Assembly: GCF_001634885.1 (NCBI RefSeq)
Contig: NZ_LWEX01000327.1
Coordinates: 1 to 35,062, forward strand
DNA length: 35,062 bases
Direction of reading: 5' to 3'
From: Sulfitobacter sp. HI0040
Lineage (GTDB): Bacteria > Pseudomonadota > Alphaproteobacteria > Rhodobacterales > Rhodobacteraceae
Position 1 is the first letter of the stretch; each line of letters starts with the position of its first letter. Positions 22,027 through 30,951 of this stretch are shown here, piece by piece. Both the position numbers and the translations under genes were made by a program. Below the pieces are notes generated by a model. The model did not search any database. It worked only from the letters and a program-made list of their open reading frames with translations, and was not told the origin of the DNA.

Positions 22027-23886
22027 ATGCCAGCCGATACCGCCCGCGCATCGCGCCCCAAGGCCGATGTAACCTCACCCATGACCGAAGAAGAGATCGC
22101 GGAGGCGGCAGAACGGCAGTCGAGCTTGCTGGTTCTGCGCAAGGTCGCGCCCTATCTCTGGCCCTCCGACATGCCTTGGGTCAAGCACCGGGTGATCTGG
22201 GCCATGGTCGCGCTGGTGGTGGCCAAACTGGTCACTGTCGCCACGCCGGTGTTCTACAAGGGCGCGGTCGACGCGCTATCGGGCGAAGGCGCGCCCATGC
22301 TGGCGCTGGGGGCCATCGGTCTGACGGTGGCTTACGGCATGGCGCGGCTGATGGGCGTGGGGTTCCAGCAGGTGCGCGATGCGGTTTTTGCCCGCGTGGG
22401 GCAGCGGGCCTTGCGGATGCTGGCGCTGGAAACCTTCGAGCATATTCACAAGCTGTCGCTGCGCTATCACATCACGCGCAAGACCGGCGGGCTGAGCCGC
22501 ATCATCGAGCGGGGCGTCAAGGGGGTCGATTTCCTTTTGCGGTTCCTGCTGTTTTCCATCGGGCCATTGATCCTCGAACTCATACTCGTGGGGATCATCC
22601 TCGCCGTTCTGTTCGATTTCTGGTATCTCGTCGTCGTTGCGGTGACCATCGCGCTCTATGTCTGGTTCACCTTCTCGGTGACCGAATACCGGGTGAAGCT
22701 GCGGCGGCAGATGAACGATCAGGACACCGACGCCAACCAGAAGGCGATCGACAGTCTGCTGAACTATGAAACGGTCAAGTATTTCGGCGCGGAGCATCGC
22801 GAAGCCGCGCGCTATGACATGGCGATGGCAGGCTACGAGGAAGCCGCGATCAAGACCAACTATTCGTTGGCATTCCTCAATTTCGGGCAATCGCTGCTGA
22901 TTACAGCGGGTCTCGTGATCGTCATGGTCATGGCGGCGGTGGGCGTGCAGAACGGTGATCTGACCGTCGGCGATTTCGTCATGGTCAACGCCTATATGAT
23001 CCAGTTGACCGTGCCGCTGAACTTCCTCGGTACGGTCTACCGCGAGATCCGGCAGGCCCTGGTGGACATGGGTCAGATGTTCCACCTGCTGGAACAGCCC
23101 GCCGAGATCACAGACAAGCCTGACGCCGCCGACCTTCGGGTAGAGGGCGGGCGCGTCACCTTCGATGATGTCCGCTTCGGCTACGACCCCGACCGGGCGA
23201 TCCTCAAGGGCGTCTCGCTCGAAGCGCAACCGGGGGAGACGGTGGCCATCGTCGGCTCCACCGGCTCCGGCAAATCCACCATCGGTCGGTTGCTGTTCCG
23301 CTTTTACGATGTGCAAGGCGGCGCGGTGCGGATCGACGGGCAGGATATCCGCGACGTGACGCAGGACAGCCTGCATCAGGCGATCGGGGTCGTGCCGCAG
23401 GACACCGTGCTCTTCAACGACACCATCGGCTACAACATCGCATACGGGCGGGACGAGGCGACGCGGGACGAGGTCATCGCCGCCGCCAAGGCCGCGCAGA
23501 TCCACGATTTCATCAACCGCCTGCCACAGGGCTATGACACGATGGTGGGTGAACGGGGGCTGAAGCTGTCGGGGGGTGAGAAACAGCGCGTCGGTATCGC
23601 CCGGACCTTGCTGAAGGACCCGCCCATCCTGCTGCTGGACGAAGCGACAAGTGCGCTCGACAGCGAGACCGAGCATGAGATTCAGGATGCCCTGCGTGCC
23701 GCCGGTCAGGGGCGTACTGTGCTGACCATCGCGCACCGGCTGTCCACCATCGCGGAGGCCGACCGCATCGTGGTGCTGGAACAGGGCGAGATCATCGAGC
23801 AGGGCACCCATGAGGCGCTTTTGGCCGAGAGCGGCCGGTACGCGCAGCTCTGGCATCGTCAGCAGTCCGAAGGGGACGGTGCTTGA
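22027..23886 (+). CDS. ABC exporter of the Atm1/HMT1 type
   Basis: This is a half-size ABC exporter, 619 residues, with a six-helix membrane domain in the first 330 residues and a nucleotide-binding domain after about 370. Walker A is GSTGSGKST at 410-418, the signature LSGGEKQRV begins at 514, and Walker B ILLLDEATSALD follows at about 534-545. The domain start APYLWPSDMPWVKHRV and NDQDTDANQKAIDSLLNYET are typical of the Atm1/ABCB7 clade, which exports glutathione-linked sulfur or metal complexes. AGGA lies eight bases before ATG. The next gene begins within its stop codon. Confidence 0.93.
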   Translation: MPADTARASRPKADVTSPMTEEEIAEAAERQSSLLVLRKVAPYLWPSDMPWVKHRVIWAMVALVVAKLVTVATPVFYKGAVDALSGEGAPMLALGAIGLTVAYGMARLMGVGFQQVRDAVFARVGQRALRMLALETFEHIHKLSLRYHITRKTGGLSRIIERGVKGVDFLLRFLLFSIGPLILELILVGIILAVLFDFWYLVVVAVTIALYVWFTFSVTEYRVKLRRQMNDQDTDANQKAIDSLLNYETVKYFGAEHREAARYDMAMAGYEEAAIKTNYSLAFLNFGQSLLITAGLVIVMVMAAVGVQNGDLTVGDFVMVNAYMIQLTVPLNFLGTVYREIRQALVDMGQMFHLLEQPAEITDKPDAADLRVEGGRVTFDDVRFGYDPDRAILKGVSLEAQPGETVAIVGSTGSGKSTIGRLLFRFYDVQGGAVRIDGQDIRDVTQDSLHQAIGVVPQDTVLFNDTIGYNIAYGRDEATRDEVIAAAKAAQIHDFINRLPQGYDTMVGERGLKLSGGEKQRVGIARTLLKDPPILLLDEATSALDSETEHEIQDALRAAGQGRTVLTIAHRLSTIAEADRIVVLEQGEIIEQGTHEALLAESGRYAQLWHRQQSEGDGA

Positions 23887-24227
23887 ACGCAAGGCGGAAG
23901 GATTATCCCGAAACGCCGGACGGGCGGTATTTCGTCGCCAAGGGCAGGCTGTGGCGCAAGACGGATCCCCGCCTGTCAGACAGTGAGCGGCGCGCGGCGG
24001 TGAAGGCGCTGATGCAGGCCCGGATGGCCGTGAAACACGCGGATACCGAAGCCGCGACCCGCGCGGCGCGCGCCGCAGTGGACGCCGCCAAGCAACGGTT
24101 GGGGGAACGTGGCCCGGTCTGGTGGGATGACGGCACGCCCGATGAAGGCAACAGGCATCCGTGCAACACGCGGTACGCGGCGTGGTGGGCTGCACTGGAT
24201 GAAGAGGCACGGGCGCGCGGTAGCTGA
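23883..24227 (+). CDS. Conserved hypothetical protein
   Basis: This is a 114-residue soluble protein of a family I recall in Rhizobiales and Rhodobacterales without a function. The N-terminus has YPETPDGRYFVAKGRLWRKT, a helical Arg/Ala-rich middle follows, and the C-terminus contains GPVWWDDGTPDEGNRH with a Trp pair. The start is TTG 23883, overlapping the ABC exporter stop as TTGA. That placement and the rare start codon suggest translation coupled to the exporter. No signal peptide or membrane segment is present. A later start would remove the conserved N-terminus. Confidence 0.7.
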   Translation: MNARRKDYPETPDGRYFVAKGRLWRKTDPRLSDSERRAAVKALMQARMAVKHADTEAATRAARAAVDAAKQRLGERGPVWWDDGTPDEGNRHPCNTRYAAWWAALDEEARARGS

Positions 24228-24262
24228 ACGCGGCCCGTGCGGATCGATTTCGGGCGCTGGGT

Positions 24263-24718
24263 TCAGCTTCCCTCGGCGATGGCCTTGCTCGTCAGCTTGT
24301 CGAGCGCGCCTGCCATTTTCTCCAGATACTCGGCGTCTTCCGGCAGGCCGTGCATTTCGGCAAGGGTTTCGGGCTGGTGATAGACCACATGCACCTGACC
24401 CTTGTCGTCCGCATAGGCCAGCACCCGCATCGGCAGGTCGAGGCCGGCGGTCTGCTTGTCCTTCATCGCCGGGGTGCCGAGTTCGGGGTTGCCGAAGATC
24501 AAGAGCTGCGTCGGGCGCAGTTCCATATCGGCCTTCATCGCGCCTTCGGCGTGATCGACCCGGGCGAAAACGGTCGCACCCGCGTCTTCGACAGCGGATT
24601 CCAGACGGTCGATCGTATCGGGAACCGAATGCGGGCTCATTTTGTGGACAAGATCGGCGGCCATGGCGGGAAATGCGAGTGTCGCGCCCAGAACGGCGGC
24701 GCTCAATGTGCGTAGCAT
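24263..24718 (-). CDS. Periplasmic DUF302 family protein
   Basis: This is a 151-residue protein with a clean signal peptide (MLRTLSAAVLGATLAFPAMA) followed by a DUF302 domain. The domain shows DTIDRLESAVEDAGATVFAR, HAEGA, PTQLLIFGNPELGTPAM, DLPMRVLAYAD and a VVYHQPETLAEMHGL segment, all in family order. Structures of DUF302 proteins show dimeric alpha/beta folds, but the ligand is not settled. A strong AAGGAG site lies just upstream of ATG 24716-24718. It lies on the same strand as the RND unit but 92 bases beyond it, so co-transcription is uncertain. Confidence 0.88.
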   Translation of the reverse strand: MLRTLSAAVLGATLAFPAMAADLVHKMSPHSVPDTIDRLESAVEDAGATVFARVDHAEGAMKADMELRPTQLLIFGNPELGTPAMKDKQTAGLDLPMRVLAYADDKGQVHVVYHQPETLAEMHGLPEDAEYLEKMAGALDKLTSKAIAEGS

Positions 24719-24810
24719 AATGGCTCAACTCCTTATGTGTGAACACATCAGGTTAGCGCTGCATCGGGAGCGGACTAGGGGCGCGGCGGGCACGCCCGGT
24801 CACGTCGGCG

Positions 24811-27800
24811 TCATTCCGCGACGCGCAGCCCTTTGGGAGGCGGGGCAGGGCGTATTGTGCCCTTTTCCTGCCAGATCAGTTCGGCGCTGCGCAGGCGGCG
24901 GGCGTCGCGGCGCAGGGCCCAGTCCTGTGCGGCGCGGCTGGCCCGGCCGAGCGACAGCTTCGCAAGCAGCCGCGCGATCCAGCGGATATAGGTGGTGGCC
25001 CAGACCCGGATCGCCAGCAGCGAGGGGGTGACCATGAGCGTCAGGACCGTGGCGACGCCCAGTCCGAAGACCACCGCCGTCGCCAGTTGCTTCCACCACA
25101 GCGCGGTGGGGCTGTCGATCGTGTAGCCGCCTTCGGTGAAGTTGAGCGACAGGCCGAACATCATGGGCGCAAGCCCCGCCATGGTGGTGATCGTGGTCAG
25201 CAGCACCGGGCGAATGCGCGCCTGTGCGGTGCGAATGATCGCTTCGATCCGGGGCATGTAGCGCTCGAACTCCTGATAGGTGTCAATCAGGATGATGTTG
25301 TTGTTCACCACGATTCCGGCCAGCGCCACGATGCCGGTGCCGGTCATGATGATCGAAAAGGTCTGGTCCATCACCAGCATCCCGATCAGCACGCCCGTGG
25401 TCGACAGGACGACCGCCACCAGCACGAGCACCGAATTGTAGATGCTGTTGAACTGGGCGAGCAGAATGATGAACATCAACCCCAGTGCTGCGCTGAAGGC
25501 GGAACTGAGGAATGCCTGGCTTTCGGCCTGATCCTCCTGATCGCCCGTCCATTCAGAGGTGACGCCCAGAGCGAAGGGCGTCGTCGCGAGCCATTTGTCG
25601 ATCTCGGCGATGCGTTCATTGGCGTTCACCGGCAGGACGCGCAGCGCGCCCGCGTCCAGTTCGCGCTGAAGAGTGGCCGCCGCGACATCGCCGGAAAGGT
25701 GGATCGCGCGGTAACTGCCGTCCACCGTCGTGACGTCAGCGGGCATGCCGGGGTCCACCGGTTGGAGGGTCGCGACAGGTTCGGGCAAGGCGGTATCATC
25801 GCCGCTGCCCGCAGGCACCAGTTTCACGAGGCCGGGCAACACATCCGCCTTGATGTCCAGATGCCGTTTCTGATCGATCCGCGAAATTTCGGCCAGTTTC
25901 GGCACCGGCGTGCGGGTGATGAAGTTCGACAGCGGCACCAGCCCGTCGCGGGTGCGCACTTTCAGCGTATCCAGCGTGGACAGGACGCGATCATCTTCCG
26001 GCAGGCGGACGCGGATCTCGATTTCCTCGTCAGAGCTGTCCACCCGCATGGTGTCGAGCAGCAGGCCCCGCGTCACCAGTTGGACCATCGCGCCCACGGT
26101 CATCACGTCCGCCCCGTATTGACCGGCCTTTTCCACGTCCACGTCGATGCGCCAGTCGATCCCGGGCAGGGGGCGGGTATCTTCGATCAGCGTGAGGCCG
26201 GGGGTTTTTTCGAACCGGGCCCGGGCCGCTTCGGTGGCGGCGACGAGATCGGCGAAGCTGTCGGACTTCAGGCGCAGATGCACCGGCTTGCCGGAAGCGG
26301 GGCCGCGGGCCTGCGCCAGAATCTCGACCCGGATGCCGGGAATCTCCTGCAGCCGTGCTGTCAGATCCTCGATAATGACATCGCCGTCATAGGCCGGATC
26401 CTGGTATTCGCGGGCCAGCTGATAGCCGATGAAGGGCAGGGTAAAGAGCGGCTCGCTCCTGTTGGGGCGGTCTTCCCAAGGAATCGTTTCAAGCTGAATC
26501 TGCCCGATGGAATCCTTGGGGGCCTGTGCGCCGCCTGTGTTGCTGTCGAGCCCGCCCTCGCCCGCGAAGGCAAAGGCCGTCTGCACGCCGGGATGTGCCA
26601 GCACGACATCCTCGGCCTGTTGCAGCAGCGCGTCCTTTTCCTCCAACGACAGGTTGCCGCGCGCCAGCACGTAGACGATGGCCTGTTCCGGCTCCGACTC
26701 CACAAAGAATTCGACGCCCCGGTTGTTGTTGCCGAAGTAGATCATCACCGTGCCGACAAAAACGAAGACGACCCCCGTCATCACCAGCGGCATGACCGGA
26801 TTGCCAGTGATCGCCGCGATCACATGCCCGAAGAAAGACCGGCGATAGCCCGCATCGATCCGTTCGCTGCTCCGCCGGAACAGACGCGATGCCAGCCAGC
26901 TACCGAAACGACCCAATCGCGTCAGCAAGGCGAAGGCCCCCAGCAGGAACAGCATCGCGCCGCCCAGAAGCAGCGTCATCAGCGCCGCTGCCGCGACCAG
27001 ACTGGCGAAGACGACCGCGAAGGTCGGAATGACCGATCCAAGTACGTCCAGCCCGTCCATCGCCGCGAACCGCGCGCCCACTATCGCGAAAATGGGCCCG
27101 AAGAGCAGCGCCGGCCCCGCGATCATCGCCACCGCCACCGGAAAGAGCAGCAGATGCAGGTAAAAGGGCAGCCGGGCGATGCGCAGCATGTTGTCGGCCA
27201 TCCAGCGTTCCAGCCGCCCGGTGACGCCGCCCATGACCGGCAGATAGATCAGCGCCACCACGAGGCTCGCGCTCAGCACGAAGATGAGCGTGACGGGAAG
27301 CATCCCCATGAACTCCCCCGGCACGCCGGGCCAGAACAACATGGGCAGAAAGGCACAGAGCGTCGTCGCGGTCGAAGAGATGATGGGCCAGAACATGCGC
27401 TTGGCGGAATCCACATAGGCGTGCATCGGCCCCACGCCTTCCTGCTGGCGCGCATCGGCGTATTCCACCACGACGATGGCCCCGTCGACGAGCATGCCCA
27501 CCGCGAGGATCAACCCGAACATCACGATGTTGGAAATGGAGATTCCCATGAGCGCGAGAAAGGCAAAGCACAACAGGAACGAGGTGGGGATGGCGAAGCC
27601 CACCAGCAACGCGGCGCGGATACCCAAGGCCCCCAGCACCACGATCATCACCAGCGCCACCGCCGTCAGTACCGATCCAAGAAGCTGTTGCACCATGCTG
27701 TCCACGATCCGGCTCTGATCGTTGGAGGTGCCCACGGTGACCGCCGCCCGGAGGCCTTCGGGCCAGGCCGCGCTGCGGTCCTCCACGATGCGCCGCACTT

Positions 27801-28689
27801 CGGAGGCCGTGTCGATCAGGTTGAAGCCCTTGCGTTTGATCACCTGCAGGGCAAGCGTCTTTTCCCCATTGAAACGGGCGGTGCCCAGCCTGTCCTCGAA
27901 AGTGAGGTTGATGGTCGCAAGATCCCCCAGCGTGACCACACGGTCGCCGTTCGTCGTGACCGGCAGGTTATAGACATCCTCCGCCCCGGAGAAGGACGAG
28001 GGTATCTTGACCGCGAAGGTGCCCTGCGCGCTTTCGACCTCTCCCGCGGCGATAAGCTGGTTGTTGTTCTGCACCACCTGAATAAGCTCACCCGCGGTCA
28101 CGTCATAGGCTTCGAGCCGCAGCGGGTCGATCACCACTTCGAGCATCTCGTCGCGGTTGCCTGCGATCCCGGCCTCCAGCACCGCGTCCAGTGCTTCGAG
28201 GTCGTCCTGCAGATCACGGGCAACGCGCGTCATGGTGCGTTCCGGCACGGGGCCGGTCAGGTTGACGATGATGATCGGGAATTCGGAGAAATTAATCTCC
28301 TTGATCAGATATTTCTCCGCCCCGTCGGGAAAGTTGGCTTCTGCCGTGCTCATGGCGTCGCGCACATCGGCCATGACCTTGGTCTTGTCCCAGCCAAATT
28401 CGAATTCCAGCGCCACCCCGGCGTAGTTCTCGGCGGCGGTGCCGGCCATGGATTTCAGCCCGTCCAGATCGCCCAGTTCCGTTTCCATCGGCTTGACCAG
28501 CAGCGTTTCGCTGTCCGCCGCCGAGATGCCGGGGAAGCTGACCGATACGAAGAGCGCCGGGATCTCGATGTCCGGCTCGCCTTCCTTGGGCAGGGTGGAA
28601 TAGGCATAGGCCCCCACCACGAGGCTGAGCAGGATGAAGGCCAGCACCATGCGCGCCCGGCTGGCGGCCCAGTCTACGATGCCGCTCAC
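24811..28689 (-). CDS. RND efflux permease with extra membrane segments
   Basis: This is an inner-membrane proton-driven efflux pump subunit of the RND superfamily, 1292 residues, well above the usual 1020-1060. The N-terminus, porter regions and the membrane motif GMLVDGAIVVVEYADAR (about 398-414) are clear. D402 aligns with the first Asp of the AcrB pair, but the second is replaced by G403, so the relay has a single Asp as in CusA-like pumps. Between the sixth and seventh helices, about residues 505-600 add hydrophobic segments not found in AcrB. A further insert lies in the second porter half (near 1000-1050). The GTG start overlaps the fusion-protein stop as GTGA. Substrate unknown. Confidence 0.88.
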   Translation of the reverse strand: MSGIVDWAASRARMVLAFILLSLVVGAYAYSTLPKEGEPDIEIPALFVSVSFPGISAADSETLLVKPMETELGDLDGLKSMAGTAAENYAGVALEFEFGWDKTKVMADVRDAMSTAEANFPDGAEKYLIKEINFSEFPIIIVNLTGPVPERTMTRVARDLQDDLEALDAVLEAGIAGNRDEMLEVVIDPLRLEAYDVTAGELIQVVQNNNQLIAAGEVESAQGTFAVKIPSSFSGAEDVYNLPVTTNGDRVVTLGDLATINLTFEDRLGTARFNGEKTLALQVIKRKGFNLIDTASEVRRIVEDRSAAWPEGLRAAVTVGTSNDQSRIVDSMVQQLLGSVLTAVALVMIVVLGALGIRAALLVGFAIPTSFLLCFAFLALMGISISNIVMFGLILAVGMLVDGAIVVVEYADARQQEGVGPMHAYVDSAKRMFWPIISSTATTLCAFLPMLFWPGVPGEFMGMLPVTLIFVLSASLVVALIYLPVMGGVTGRLERWMADNMLRIARLPFYLHLLLFPVAVAMIAGPALLFGPIFAIVGARFAAMDGLDVLGSVIPTFAVVFASLVAAAALMTLLLGGAMLFLLGAFALLTRLGRFGSWLASRLFRRSSERIDAGYRRSFFGHVIAAITGNPVMPLVMTGVVFVFVGTVMIYFGNNNRGVEFFVESEPEQAIVYVLARGNLSLEEKDALLQQAEDVVLAHPGVQTAFAFAGEGGLDSNTGGAQAPKDSIGQIQLETIPWEDRPNRSEPLFTLPFIGYQLAREYQDPAYDGDVIIEDLTARLQEIPGIRVEILAQARGPASGKPVHLRLKSDSFADLVAATEAARARFEKTPGLTLIEDTRPLPGIDWRIDVDVEKAGQYGADVMTVGAMVQLVTRGLLLDTMRVDSSDEEIEIRVRLPEDDRVLSTLDTLKVRTRDGLVPLSNFITRTPVPKLAEISRIDQKRHLDIKADVLPGLVKLVPAGSGDDTALPEPVATLQPVDPGMPADVTTVDGSYRAIHLSGDVAAATLQRELDAGALRVLPVNANERIAEIDKWLATTPFALGVTSEWTGDQEDQAESQAFLSSAFSAALGLMFIILLAQFNSIYNSVLVLVAVVLSTTGVLIGMLVMDQTFSIIMTGTGIVALAGIVVNNNIILIDTYQEFERYMPRIEAIIRTAQARIRPVLLTTITTMAGLAPMMFGLSLNFTEGGYTIDSPTALWWKQLATAVVFGLGVATVLTLMVTPSLLAIRVWATTYIRWIARLLAKLSLGRASRAAQDWALRRDARRLRSAELIWQEKGTIRPAPPPKGLRVAE

Positions 28690-29954
28690 TGGCCCACGTC
28701 CCGGCGGGTGGGGGTAACGCGCACCCCGGCGATGACGTATTCCTGCCCCAGCACGATGATGTCCGCCTCTTCCGGTAGGCCGGTGACCCAGACCCCTTCG
28801 CGGGTGTCACGGATCAGCGTGACCGGGGCGAAGGACACGACATCCTCCGCATCGACAAGGCGCAGGCCCAGCGTGCCTTCGTCGTTGAGCGTGAGGGCGG
28901 ACTGGGGCACCAGATGCGCCGGGACGCCTTCGGCGGCGATGGCGATTTCGGCGGTCTGGCCGTCCCGGATCGTCAGATCGTCATTGGGTACCGCGATTTC
29001 CACGCGGAATGTGCGGGTGGTGGGATCGGCGGAGCGGGACAGGAAAGTTACCTTCCCCTCCAGCTCGCGGTCCCCCGCGGCAAGCCGGGCGCGCGCCGGG
29101 GCGCCGAGGGACACGTGATCCACCTCTGTTTCGGGAACGAAGGCCACCAGTTTCACCGGGTTGAGCTGGATGATCGTCGCACAGAGCGCACCGGGCTGCA
29201 GCAGACTGCCCAGTTCGGCGGTATCGCTTTCCAGAAGCCCGTCGAAGGGGGCGGAGATGGTGAGGCGGGCGATCTCCTTTTCCGCAGCGGCGAGGGCGGC
29301 GCTGGCGGCCTCAATCCCTGATCGCGCGGCGCTCAGCCCGGCGTCCGCCGTGCTGACCCCGGCGCGTGCCGCGGCGACGGCGGCATCGGCCCCCGCCACC
29401 CGGGTCTGGGAGGCGAAGCCGTCTTCGATCAGCCGGGTGGCCGCGTTCTGCGCGATCAACGCCTCGTCGAGCCGTGCTTTTGCTTCTTCCACCCGCGCTT
29501 CTGCCTCGGGCACGCGGGATTGTGCCTCGGCCAGCCGGGCGCGGGCTTCGGTCACGGTGTTTGCGCGCGTGCCGGGATCCAGCACGCAGAGCGCATCACC
29601 GGCCGAAACGGTCGCCCCCTTGCGCAGCGGTTCGGACACCACGGTCGCCGAGGTTTCGGCGCGGACATCGACCTGCCGGGCCGCCGTGGTCTGCCCCCGC
29701 AGCACGACCGCGCTGTCGATGGTCCGGGCGGTCGACCCCTGCACCACGACCTTCACCAGCCGGTCAGCCCCGTTCCCGGCGGTGGGGGCATTGCCTACCG
29801 TGGGAGCGCCCCCCGCTTCATTTGTGAGCTGTGCAGGCGCCGTCGCCTCCTCCGCACCCATCCCGAGGGCGGCGAGCAGGGCGGGCCGCTCGAATACGAC
29901 CATGTAGAGGGCGAGCGTCACCGCAAGTGCCGCGATGATGGAAAAGACGCGCAT
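28686..29954 (-). CDS. RND membrane-fusion (adaptor) protein, HlyD/AcrA type
   Basis: This is a periplasmic adaptor linking the RND permease to an outer-membrane channel, 422 residues. An N-terminal membrane anchor (MRVFSIIAALAVTLALYMVV) is followed by a biotinyl/lipoyl-like half (ETSATVVSEPLRKGATVSAG), a long Ala/Glu/Arg-rich coiled-coil hairpin, and the return lipoyl half (ISAPFDGLLESDTAELGSLL). Beta-barrel and membrane-proximal domains complete it. ATG 29952-29954 is chosen with GGGGGA upstream; the frame extends further to 30002 without a good site. It is translated with the permease. No outer-membrane channel gene is in this window. Confidence 0.9.
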   Translation of the reverse strand: MRVFSIIAALAVTLALYMVVFERPALLAALGMGAEEATAPAQLTNEAGGAPTVGNAPTAGNGADRLVKVVVQGSTARTIDSAVVLRGQTTAARQVDVRAETSATVVSEPLRKGATVSAGDALCVLDPGTRANTVTEARARLAEAQSRVPEAEARVEEAKARLDEALIAQNAATRLIEDGFASQTRVAGADAAVAAARAGVSTADAGLSAARSGIEAASAALAAAEKEIARLTISAPFDGLLESDTAELGSLLQPGALCATIIQLNPVKLVAFVPETEVDHVSLGAPARARLAAGDRELEGKVTFLSRSADPTTRTFRVEIAVPNDDLTIRDGQTAEIAIAAEGVPAHLVPQSALTLNDEGTLGLRLVDAEDVVSFAPVTLIRDTREGVWVTGLPEEADIIVLGQEYVIAGVRVTPTRRDVGQ

Positions 29955-30200
29955 TTCGATCCCCCACTTCCAGATCGTTCGGGGCCGAAGGCGCGGCCCC
30001 ACCTGCGTTTAGCCCAGAACCCGCGCCCTGACCAGTTTTTGGCGCCCGATTCCGCCCTCGATGCGACATTTGGCGACAGGATCTGCCCGGTTTTCAGCCT
30101 CCGCGCGGGGCCGGGGCGACCCTTCGCCGTCCGCTTGCCCTTGGCTTGCCCCCGGCGGCACGCTATGACGTGCGAAATCAAGCCCCGGAGACCAAGCCGC

Positions 30201-30902
30201 ATGAGCGATACCGACAGCTTTATCGACGAAGTGAACGACGAGGTCCGGCGCGACAAGCTGTATCGCCTGATGCGCCGCTACGGCTGGATCGCGGTGGTTG
30301 CCATCCTGCTCATCGTCGGTGGCGCGGCCTGGACCGAATACCAGAAAGCACAGGAACGCGCGAAGGCCGAAGCGCTGGGCGATGCGATGCTGGCCGCCCT
30401 GCGGGCGGACGATCCGGCCACCCGGGCCGCCGCGCTGGACAAGGTAACCACGCAGGACGGCGCTTCTGCCGCCGTGCTGGCCCTGCTGCGCGCCGCCGAA
30501 CAGGCCGAGGCGGGCGAAGATGCCGCTGCCGCGCAAACGCTGGATGCAGTCGCCCTGTCGCCGGAAATCCCCGAAATTTACCGCGAGATCGCGCGGTTCA
30601 AGGCCGTGACGCTGCGCGGTGCCGAAGCCCCCGTAGAAGAGCGCCGCCAGGCGCTCGAAGCACTGGCCCAGCCCGGCGCGCCCCTGCGCCTGCTGGCGAT
30701 CGAGCAACTGGCGCTGGTGGATATCGAAGAGGGCAATGCAGAAGCCGCCATCGCGCGCTATCGGTCCATCCTCGACGATGCGGAGCTCACCCCGGACTTG
30801 CAACAGCGTGCGCTACAGGTGATTGTGGCGCTGGGCGGGGAACCCGACGCCGAGGCTGTCGCGGCAGCCGATGTCGAGACCGCCGCTGAACCGACGCAAT
30901 GA
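30201..30902 (+). CDS. YfgM-like TPR membrane protein
   Basis: This is a 233-residue protein with an N-terminal cytoplasmic part, one membrane helix at about 29-45 (WIAVVAILLIVGGAAW) and an Ala/Glu-rich helical periplasmic domain of tetratricopeptide type. The opening FIDEVNDEVRRDKLYRLMRRYG is common in the YfgM/tetratricopeptide family, whose E. coli member assists the SecYEG-PpiD chaperone network. Its position before bamB and der matches the gammaproteobacterial yfgM-bamB-der order. ATG 30201 is used, since the longer open frame back to 29520 overlaps the adaptor gene on the other strand. Confidence 0.82.
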   Translation: MSDTDSFIDEVNDEVRRDKLYRLMRRYGWIAVVAILLIVGGAAWTEYQKAQERAKAEALGDAMLAALRADDPATRAAALDKVTTQDGASAAVLALLRAAEQAEAGEDAAAAQTLDAVALSPEIPEIYREIARFKAVTLRGAEAPVEERRQALEALAQPGAPLRLLAIEQLALVDIEEGNAEAAIARYRSILDDAELTPDLQQRALQVIVALGGEPDAEAVAAADVETAAEPTQ

Positions 30903-30951
30903 TCCGCCCCGGAGCGGCATCCGTCACGGCACAGGCAAAGCGAGCAGGATC

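Noticed and set aside
25087-29118. A 1343-codon plus-strand ORF opposite the RND genes
   Set aside because: It is antisense to the RND permease and adaptor, rich in His/Arg/Gly/Gln as expected from GC-rich antisense frames, and has no recognisable domain.
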